32,394 nucleotides of DNA from an uncultured Kiritimatiellota bacterium (GTDB taxonomy: Bacteria > Verrucomicrobiota > Kiritimatiellia > RFP12 > UBA1067): NCBI GenBank assembly GCA_934635045.1, contig CAKTZA010000044.1:1-32394 (forward strand). Reading direction: 5' to 3'. Every line of letters starts with the position of its first letter. The first letter of the stretch is position 1. Positions 8,301 to 14,763 of this stretch are shown one piece after another. Under the pieces are notes generated by a model. It had not been told where the DNA came from. It saw only the letters and a list, made by a program, of their open reading frames with translations, and searched no databases. The position numbers were made by a program, and so were the translations under genes.

Positions 8301-9711
8301 CCCGCCGCGCCTCCGCCGCGAGGGGCGACTCGTTCTTGAGCCAGCCCCAGTAGGCGAAGTTGTAGCGGATCAGCTCGTCCCGCGCCTCTTCGCCCCCCGT
8401 CAGGTCATCGACGGACTGCGGATGCTCCAGCCACCACGGCGAGCCGAGGCTTGTCGGATGGCGCGTGAAGCCGTCGGGCAGGACGTCCGCCCAAGTCGGC
8501 GTCTCGAATGGGACATCCGTCTCGCGCAGCTCAAAGCGGTAGTTCCGCAGACAGCCGCTCATCGTCAGGCCGTCCGCCTCCGCCGGAGCCAAGTCGCTGG
8601 GCTCGCCGAACTCGGACGCGGCCTCACGCCCCATCCGATACGACGCACCCGCGTAATAGCCAAGCCATCCGTCGCCCGTGGAATCGATGAACATCTTGCC
8701 GCACAGGCGGATGCGCGCACCCGTCAGCACGTGGTGCGCCTCGGCGAAACGGATCTCCCGTTCCCGTCCCGCCGCGCGGCTGGGCGCATCCGTCCCGACG
8801 ACGCGCAGGTTCGAGAAGACGACGAGGTTCGTCTCGCCGGCGACGAGGCGGTCGGCCGCCGCCGAGAGCCCCCGTTCGCCCGGACGCTTCAAGGCATTCC
8901 ACTCGCGGACGATGCCGCGCTCCGTCCACGACTTGTCGTGGTGAAACGACGCCGCGCCACCTGTGCCGATGCCGATTTCCGACGAGCAGTTGCCGCCCAG
9001 TACCGCGCGATCGTTGACAAGAGCCGTCCGTACGCCGTGCCGCGCGGCCGCGACTGCCGCGCAGAGTCCGGCAGGGCCCGCGCCGACGACCACGACGTCG
9101 AACGTCTCCGTCACGGTCGGCGAAGGCTGCGGACGACACTCCGCGCGCATTTCTTCCGTCTGCTCGTCGGACGGCTTCGCCTCCAAGTCGTCCGTCAGGA
9201 GGATTGCGTCACAGCGCGCGAACGCACCGCTCAGGTCTTCGAGCGCCAGCTCGTGTCCGCCCATCGCCAAGTCCGCCTCGCCGGCCTTCTCCCACGTCCA
9301 GCCGCGCCGCCCGGACGCGCCGAGGACGTGCGGTAGACGCTGCCCGTCCACCGCCAGCGCGAAGCGTCCGGGATGGTGTTCCGGCAACCAGTCCTTCGTG
9401 CGCGCCCACACTGCGAACCGCCCGCCCGTCGGCACGTCGACCTTTGTCTTCGCCGCGCCGATCGGCTTCAGGACGCCGGGCGCGATCAGGTAGGCCGAGC
9501 CCATCAGGTGCGTGAACTGCGTCTCGACCTGCCACGCGCCCCTGTCGGCGAAGTCCTCCGCCTCGACCCAGATGCGCGTGGCCGACGCGCACCGTGCGTC
9601 CGCCGCGTGTGCCACGCCCCAACGCCCCGTGCCCGCCACCAGTGAAGCGCCGACCGTGACTGCCCGCACGAGCGTCCGCACCTTCTTGATTTCCGTTTTC
9701 TTCAGGTTCAT
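5317..9711 (-). CDS. Secreted giant fusion: FAD-dependent oxidoreductase / GH29 alpha-L-fucosidase / GH105-type unsaturated uronyl hydrolase
   Basis: 1464 residues in four parts. A signal peptide (to about residue 37, ending AHA-AD) is followed by a beta-sandwich, CBM-like module (about 45-180, starting RIWVEAEDF). An FAD_oxidored-type domain follows (about 205-600; GAGPAGLCAAVAAARHG dinucleotide site, then LGGNCSSEIGIG, and MAGRDISVTHLALGSTRVG near its end). Next is a GH29 fucosidase domain (about 650-1065; WWTDARFGMFIHFGLYS, KHHEGFCLWDS, and the nucleophile Asp about 839 in IDVIWFDFS). Last is a GH88/GH105 (alpha/alpha)6-barrel (about 1100-1464; RLWIDDMYMIIAL, PYVWGRGAGWMAAGM). GH105 enzymes hydrate unsaturated uronate ends left by lyases. 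The start at 9711 is preferred over 9744 because it leaves a 19-nt gap after the upstream gene and has AGGA ahead. Last gene of operon A. The fusion order is unusual; domain calls are confident, substrates are not. Confidence 0.88.
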   Translation of the reverse strand: MNLKKTEIKKVRTLVRAVTVGASLVAGTGRWGVAHAADARCASATRIWVEAEDFADRGAWQVETQFTHLMGSAYLIAPGVLKPIGAAKTKVDVPTGGRFAVWARTKDWLPEHHPGRFALAVDGQRLPHVLGASGRRGWTWEKAGEADLAMGGHELALEDLSGAFARCDAILLTDDLEAKPSDEQTEEMRAECRPQPSPTVTETFDVVVVGAGPAGLCAAVAAARHGVRTALVNDRAVLGGNCSSEIGIGTGGAASFHHDKSWTERGIVREWNALKRPGERGLSAAADRLVAGETNLVVFSNLRVVGTDAPSRAAGREREIRFAEAHHVLTGARIRLCGKMFIDSTGDGWLGYYAGASYRMGREAASEFGEPSDLAPAEADGLTMSGCLRNYRFELRETDVPFETPTWADVLPDGFTRHPTSLGSPWWLEHPQSVDDLTGGEEARDELIRYNFAYWGWLKNESPLAAEARRAELVSVPLVNGRRESRRLVGDVVLTANDLLAGRMFDDRVAYGGWGLDVHDVLGMQSVDSNGWGKGVEPRKVPIYSIPFRALYARDVPNLLMAGRDISVTHLALGSTRVGATCAIEGQAVGTAAALCAARGLTPRRLAETAIRELQATLLADGMLIPNLKLEDVRTPVPDVIREKAELPIESPEAKAARMAWWTDARFGMFIHFGLYSLPARHEWVKTEERMLDKDYDRYFEAFDPDLFDARAWARRAREAGMRYVVLTAKHHEGFCLWDSAFTDYKITNTPFGRDLLKEFVEAFRAEGIRIGLYYSLIDWHHPDFTVDRNHPRRPQTLDADSYAAANVGRDMAKYRAYLKDQTRELLTKYGKIDVIWFDFSYPLPFGKGWRDWDSVGLVQLARELQPGIIIDNRLDLNDTAGGWDFITPEQCRVPAWPRKDGVRVPWETCQTFSGSWGYHRDEATWKSAEQLISMLVGTVAHGGNLILNVGPDARGRFDARATDRLEALARWMGLNAKAVYGCTEAPAEFAAPPGTVLTYSPATERLYVALTEYPTGKLACPFAKRVRLARFLHDGSEVRVVRRHYYSGYTGDDRDDEAHDFDLPVVKPDVAVPVIEVLLGEREPAADWPDGLDPKTVGSRIVRQFLSTDAERYTPKGFDGQYGDGVSLQYANVSLWATAIDFTALTGEAALERELLKRFEDYYPGGRRADHVSVAKHVDYYVFGALPYAVYARTKDPRARAMGDRYADGQWEKPLPDDHERTYPKWLLDTAKEHNLDYATELAYWKRGYTPQTRLWIDDMYMIIALQTRAFAASGDRKYLERTAREMCLYLDELQLKDGPNRGLFNHAKGVPYVWGRGAGWMAAGMAMMLRELPEDSASRARIFRGYYLMMGKLLETQRADGFWGQLVGDPEAWPETSCTAMFAYAFAVGVNRGWLPSQYGAAVRKAYRALCGKLDEHANLADVCMGTGAFNDRDYYLQRKRINGDPHGQAPLLWLCTELLQP

Positions 9712-9730
9712 GTCGTTCGTTTTCCTGTTC

Positions 9731-12700
9731 TCATTTCGGTTCAAAGGACAGCGGATTGTCCGTCAGCACAAGGCCATCCAGCACGAGGCCGCCGCGATTC
9801 TGCCGGAGGCGAATCACGTGACGCCCCGCCGTCAGGTCGAGCCAGCAGTGGCGACCGCCGCCATGCAGCGTCTTCGTGTCGGTCGTGAGCAACGTCCAGA
9901 ACGGATGCGCCGCGTTCTCCTGCCGCGACGGCACGAACGCGCCGCCGTCGACCGAGACGTCAATCCAGCCCCAGTTTTTCGAGTGGATCATCGGATAATA
10001 CCGCCCCGCCTTCGGCACGTCGAAGGTAAACGCCAGCGGCCGCTCCCTGTCCAGCGCACAGAAGACGCCTGCCGTGGCCTCCGGCGCGTAGAGGGCGACG
10101 TCGCCGGGTTTTTCCGCACGATAAGGCGGCACGAAGTCCGTCTCGGCGTAGAGCGTGACGGCGCGCGACAGGCCGTCGGGCGTGCGGACGAGAAAGACGC
10201 CGCGATACTGGCGGCGACCGTCCATCTTCTGCGCGTCCAGCGAAACGGTGAACGCCCGTTCTTCGCCCGGCGCAAGCGTGCCTGCCGCCGGCGCGACCGT
10301 GAACCAGTCCATGTCCGCCGGCTTGACGACCGTAAACGGCACCGGCGCGGCCGTGTCCTTCGCGCAGGTGGCCTTGAACGTGAGCGTCGCCGGCGTCACG
10401 TGGCCCGCCGCGACCTTGATGCCCGAGAAGCGTACGCGATCCAGCACAAACGGCACGGGACGACGGGGAATGCCCGGATCCAGCTCGGCCTCCGCGACGG
10501 TCGCGCCCAGGACATTCCTCGCGGACATCGAGCGCGGCGATTCCGAAAGGCGCGCAATCGTCTGTCCGCCACAGAAGATGTTGTCACGGACGACGGAACT
10601 CAGCGTCGGCATCATGACGATGCCCGTGCCCTTGCCCCAGAAGAGGTTCTTTTCCACAAACGTCCGCGCGTCAGGTCCGTGGTCGCCGCCGCCCGTCTTG
10701 ACGGTCTGCCCCGCCATTCCGAACTCTTCGCACATTGACGTGAAGGCGTTGCGCATCACGTAGGACGGCCCCATCATGCAGCCCTGAACGGAGACGCCGA
10801 CGAGCGCGCTCTCGAAGCGGTTGTCGAAGCAGCGCACGTTGCGCTGTCCACCGTCCAGCTCGATGCAGTCGTCGTTCGCGAAGGCCATGAAGTTTCCGTA
10901 GACGTCGCTGTCTCGGTTGAGGCCGCCGTCCGCGTCGAAGTTGCCGAGGCTTTCCACGCAGTCGTTGAAGCGGTGCGCGTCGGAGCCGGTGAAGTCGCAC
11001 CAGCGGATGACCGTGCCCTCGCAGGGAATGCCCGCCACGACCGCTTCAGGCCCGGCGGGATGCGAATAGAACCAGCTGTTGGCGCGGCCGCGCGGATCAT
11101 GGATCCAGCAGCGCTCGATGACCGTGTCTCGCGCGCCCGCGCCAATCGCGATCGCCCCGTCGAAGTTGACGAGATCGCCTTTCGCGTCATACAGCATGCC
11201 GCTGTCGTCAAACTTCGGCATCCCCGTGCGCCCCCAGCGCGAGAGGTCGCAGTTGAGGATGCGAACGGCGCGCGTGTCCGACAGCGTGATGATGCTCCGC
11301 GCGCCAGACCCGCGAACCGTGAAGCCGTCCAGAATGACATGTTCCGCCCCGTCAAGGACAAAGGCCGGCGACGCGTCGTCCCGGTAGTCCAGCTCAAAGC
11401 CCGGCTCCGGCACATAGCGGATCCAGCCGCCCGGCGTGCCCTTGTCGGCGATTCGCACCGGGAAGCGCGTCGTCTTTCCCAGCGTGACGGTCTTCGCAAC
11501 CGTGACGGCACTCGACCAGGTGCGAAAGGCCGCCGCCGCAAGCACCTTCCCCTGCGACAGGATGCGGACTTCATAGTCGGCGTTCTCCTCCAAGTCCACG
11601 AGCGACGCGCGATACGCCGCATTGTGGCGGAAGAACGGGAAGTCGACGCCCGTCAGGGAACGCCACGTGCCGCCGCGCTTCCGCCACGCGAGCGACGCGC
11701 CGGGCCGTTCCTCCTTCGTGCCGTAGCTGACGCCGCACGAGACGAAGGTCGGCTTCAGCGCCAACTCGCCTTCAAGCTCCGTCACGGCAAACGTGAAGTC
11801 CTTGCGGTGCGGCCAGCGCGGCGTAAACGGATGCGTCGACGCCTGAATCCACGTGATTGACTTGCGGCACGGCAACGCGTTGTAGAGACAGGCCACGCCT
11901 TCGGGCGGACACGTGTAGTCGCCCAGCCCCGCACGCGAGATGACGGCGACGGCGTTCCGCGACACCCGCTTGCCGAAGTTCACGGTGTCGAAATACCCCA
12001 TCGACGACGTCCACTGCACGCCCCAGTTCTTGCGGTTCCGCCCCTGAACGTCATGCCCGCCGATGTTGCAGCACCACGGCACGAGAATCTCCAGGCGCGT
12101 CACGGCCGCATCGAGTCCCGCCGCCCAGACGGACTGCATGCCGCCCTGACTGCCGCCGCTCGCCGTCAGGTCTGCTCCGTTCCATTCCGGCAGCGCCTTG
12201 AGATAGTCCATCGCACGCTGGACGCGATAGGCCATGCCGAGGAAATAGGCGTTCGTCGGCGACCGATGCTCGTCAGCCGAAAGCGCGTAGCGATCCAGCC
12301 CCTTCGCATCCTTCGGCTGCACATTCTGCGCGGCCCAGGCGTCGAAATCCGCGTCGGCCAGCCCCAGCGGCGCGCCGTGCGCATTGATGTGAAGGACGAT
12401 TTCCTTGCCGCCGCCCTCGCCGTTCCAGACGACGCGCTGATTGTAGACGCCGTAGCCGTCGAAGACCGCGCGCGCCGGATAGCGCTTCGTCGCCGAGGCG
12501 TCGCGCGGCAGATAGAGGTAGCCCGTGACCGGGCGACCGCCCGCGCACGGAATCGCCACCCGAAAGCCCAACGGCCCGCCCGCGCTCGTCCGAACCGGCT
12601 CACGGCACGCCGTGACATCGAACGGCACAGCGTCGAGTTCGGCACGCCGATCTTTCCAGAATGCGTCAAAGTCCGCCGGTTCAGGCACGGCCTCCAGCTT

Positions 12701-13144
12701 CTCAGGCTCGACGGCCGCGCCGCCGTCGAACTCAATGCCCGTGTCGTAGTAAAGCCGCTTCCCCGGTTTCAGGAAGTGGCGACCGTCCTTCCCGATGACG
12801 TAGGCGTTCACGCGCACGAATCCCGGCTTCGACAGCGACGTGCGAATCACCAGCGGTTCGGGACGCGCCAGGATCGGCGCAATCCCGTTCGTGACCGACC
12901 CGTCGTCGCCCGTCGCCCGCCAGCGAATGCGGTATTCGCCTTCGGGGACAGGCCCCTCAACCTTGTCCAAGACCAGGAGGAAGACCATCTCCTCTCCCGG
13001 ACGATAGGACAGCGCATCCTTATCGCATTGCCCGGCGAGAATCGCATTGTCCAGTGCGCCGGCGAATCCAACGAAACCGAAGGTCAGCGTCGCCAACCCC
13101 GTGAAAAGGGCGAGCCACCCGCCTCGCATCCAACTGCTCTTCAT
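9731..13144 (-). CDS. Secreted CE7-type acetyl esterase fused to a right-handed beta-helix domain
   Basis: 1137 residues. A signal peptide (1-30) and an Ig-like N-terminal module precede an acetyl-xylan-esterase-like (AXE1/CE7) alpha/beta hydrolase (about 150-450). Its nucleophile is S332 in ASGGSQGGMQS, with D409 (GLGDYTCPP) and H438 (ASTHPF) as plausible Asp and His partners; PVTGYLYLP is the usual family opening. An Fn3-like linker (about 455-545) leads to a parallel beta-helix (about 590-880) with repeated short rungs such as VIERCWIHDPRG, VYGNFMAFANDDCIELDGG and CFDNRFESALVGVSVQG. A BACON/Ig-like module (about 900-1003) and a C-terminal carbohydrate-binding-like module (1010-1137, ending HVIRLRQNRGGLVLDGLVLTD) follow. 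It probably deacetylates and cleaves the same glycan outside the cytoplasm. AAAGGA sits 8 nt before the ATG. Member of operon A, 22 nt after the previous gene. Confidence 0.83.
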   Translation of the reverse strand: MKSSWMRGGWLALFTGLATLTFGFVGFAGALDNAILAGQCDKDALSYRPGEEMVFLLVLDKVEGPVPEGEYRIRWRATGDDGSVTNGIAPILARPEPLVIRTSLSKPGFVRVNAYVIGKDGRHFLKPGKRLYYDTGIEFDGGAAVEPEKLEAVPEPADFDAFWKDRRAELDAVPFDVTACREPVRTSAGGPLGFRVAIPCAGGRPVTGYLYLPRDASATKRYPARAVFDGYGVYNQRVVWNGEGGGKEIVLHINAHGAPLGLADADFDAWAAQNVQPKDAKGLDRYALSADEHRSPTNAYFLGMAYRVQRAMDYLKALPEWNGADLTASGGSQGGMQSVWAAGLDAAVTRLEILVPWCCNIGGHDVQGRNRKNWGVQWTSSMGYFDTVNFGKRVSRNAVAVISRAGLGDYTCPPEGVACLYNALPCRKSITWIQASTHPFTPRWPHRKDFTFAVTELEGELALKPTFVSCGVSYGTKEERPGASLAWRKRGGTWRSLTGVDFPFFRHNAAYRASLVDLEENADYEVRILSQGKVLAAAAFRTWSSAVTVAKTVTLGKTTRFPVRIADKGTPGGWIRYVPEPGFELDYRDDASPAFVLDGAEHVILDGFTVRGSGARSIITLSDTRAVRILNCDLSRWGRTGMPKFDDSGMLYDAKGDLVNFDGAIAIGAGARDTVIERCWIHDPRGRANSWFYSHPAGPEAVVAGIPCEGTVIRWCDFTGSDAHRFNDCVESLGNFDADGGLNRDSDVYGNFMAFANDDCIELDGGQRNVRCFDNRFESALVGVSVQGCMMGPSYVMRNAFTSMCEEFGMAGQTVKTGGGDHGPDARTFVEKNLFWGKGTGIVMMPTLSSVVRDNIFCGGQTIARLSESPRSMSARNVLGATVAEAELDPGIPRRPVPFVLDRVRFSGIKVAAGHVTPATLTFKATCAKDTAAPVPFTVVKPADMDWFTVAPAAGTLAPGEERAFTVSLDAQKMDGRRQYRGVFLVRTPDGLSRAVTLYAETDFVPPYRAEKPGDVALYAPEATAGVFCALDRERPLAFTFDVPKAGRYYPMIHSKNWGWIDVSVDGGAFVPSRQENAAHPFWTLLTTDTKTLHGGGRHCWLDLTAGRHVIRLRQNRGGLVLDGLVLTDNPLSFEPK

Positions 13145-13166
13145 CTGTTTTCCTTTCTCTTGCTGT

Positions 13167-14753
13167 TCATTTGATTACGTATTCCTTGACATTGCGAATC
13201 ACCACAGGCTCACGCCCATCCCGACGGCCGACAGATTCGTTCGCCGCCACCACGACCCGTCCGATCAGCGCGCGTTCATGGCGGCGCGCCGAATCGACGA
13301 AGACATCAATCGCCGTTCCGTGCCCCGCGTCCACGCCCCAGCCGCACGATTCAAAGCGATTTGAGCAGATCGTGACGTCCTGCGGAACAAGCCCCTCGCC
13401 CCAGCTTTCTTCGGCCGCGACCAAGACGCCGGGACAGCGCGTCCGAAAGAAGCGGTTTCCCGTCACAAGGGCCCGCGAGCATTTCACGAGCAGCCCACGC
13501 CCCGGCGTGTCGCCCACCGTGTTGTCGCGAAAGACCAGCTCCGGGTCGCACGAGAGGTTCGCCAAGTAGACGTCTTCGGGAATCGCACGGTCGAGCTCCA
13601 GTCGACAGGGCAGCGTCGCGGACGACGCGATGACACGCGCGCAACCAACCGGCTCCAGCGTACCTCGGCGCACGAACGCGACATCCTCGCCGACTTCCGG
13701 GAACTCAGGCTCCAACGCATGCAGGTCACACCCGCTCGGCAGGCGCGCCGTGGCCGTCCGTCCCCGGATGTCCGAAAGGGCCAAGTAGTAGCTGTGGACG
13801 TTCAGACCGTCGTCGCCCATGCCCCGCAACGTGCAGCCTTCGGCCCGCAGGACGCCCGAGCAGCACGCGAAGTGAGTGGCGTCCGTGTTCGTGCTCATCG
13901 CCATTCCCGGACACGGCGCGACCTCGACGCCGCGCAGCGTCACGTCCCGGCAGCGGAAGCCGACGATGCCCATGCCGCTCATCGAGCGAATCACGACGCG
14001 CTCCAGCGTGACTTGCACACAACGCGACAAGCGAATCGCCGGACGCGAATGGAGCGTGTGCGAGAAATAAAGATCCGCCCCCAGCATGTCGCCGTTCGCC
14101 GGATAGGCGCAGCGAAAGGCGTCTGCCGACAGGACGCGGAGGCCTTCTAGTCCCTCGGCCTTGGCACCCCAGAGATGCGGACGCGGCAACAGCGTGCCGT
14201 CCGATGCGAAGAACAGGCCGCGCATCAGCGGCGCGACCGCCGGATTGAACGGCGTCATCGGATCGATCGCCACGTCGATTGTCGCCGCTGCGCGGTCTTG
14301 CCGCACGACGCGCCCGCGCGAGAACGGCAGACGAAGGTGGCCCAGTTCCAGCCCGCGAACCGTCAGGCCGACGGCACAGCGCGCCGCGACGAACTCGCCA
14401 AAGCCGGCCAGCACGATCCGCGCGCCGTCGGCCAGAACCGTGACGTTCGTCGTGCCCGACAGGTCAAGGACGGTCGAAAACGGGAAGTCCGCCCGAAACA
14501 TCTTCGTCTGCGGATCGCGCCCGTAGCGCCCGGACAGGACATCCGCCGCGACCGCCTGCGCACACGTGTCGCGCACGGCGTAGTCGCCCGGCGGAATGAC
14601 CAGCTGCCCGCCCGGATTCGCCCGGCACCAGTCCGCCGCTTGCGCGAACCGCGCCGCGTTCGCGCCGCCGAAGTCGGTCAGACGCGCCGTCGGCCGCGCC
14701 CACGCCGCTTCGGACGCGAGGACGGCCAGCATTGCAACTGCGCAACGAATCAT
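13167..14753 (-). CDS. Secreted right-handed beta-helix glycosidase, GH110 (alpha-1,3-galactosidase)-like
   Basis: 528 residues with a signal peptide (cleavage near AWA-RP, residue 19). The N-terminal LTDFGGANAARFAQAADW and the PPGDYAV segment are typical of pectate-lyase-fold enzymes whose first strand caps the helix. Rungs include VTLERVVIRSMSGMGIVGF, VTLRGVEVAPCPGMAMS and LVFRDNTVGDTPGRGLLV. The segment with D291 (TNTDATHFACCSG) followed 23-24 residues later by D314-D315 in MGDDGLNVHSYY resembles the acidic cluster and DD-x-x-N-x-H motif I associate with GH110. I judge GH110-like more likely than polygalacturonase or lyase, but this rests on memory of the motif and needs a profile search. 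It starts 10 nt after the beta-repeat gene in operon A, with GAGGG as ribosome-binding site. Confidence 0.7.
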   Translation of the reverse strand: MIRCAVAMLAVLASEAAWARPTARLTDFGGANAARFAQAADWCRANPGGQLVIPPGDYAVRDTCAQAVAADVLSGRYGRDPQTKMFRADFPFSTVLDLSGTTNVTVLADGARIVLAGFGEFVAARCAVGLTVRGLELGHLRLPFSRGRVVRQDRAAATIDVAIDPMTPFNPAVAPLMRGLFFASDGTLLPRPHLWGAKAEGLEGLRVLSADAFRCAYPANGDMLGADLYFSHTLHSRPAIRLSRCVQVTLERVVIRSMSGMGIVGFRCRDVTLRGVEVAPCPGMAMSTNTDATHFACCSGVLRAEGCTLRGMGDDGLNVHSYYLALSDIRGRTATARLPSGCDLHALEPEFPEVGEDVAFVRRGTLEPVGCARVIASSATLPCRLELDRAIPEDVYLANLSCDPELVFRDNTVGDTPGRGLLVKCSRALVTGNRFFRTRCPGVLVAAEESWGEGLVPQDVTICSNRFESCGWGVDAGHGTAIDVFVDSARRHERALIGRVVVAANESVGRRDGREPVVIRNVKEYVIK

Positions 14754-14763
14754 CGCACAGCCC

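Noticed and set aside
4879..9336. 1485-codon open frame on the plus strand opposite the FAD/GH29/GH105 gene
   Set aside because: Arg/His/Leu/Val-rich translation with no recognisable domain. It mirrors a real gene with strong motifs, and long antisense frames are expected at this GC content.
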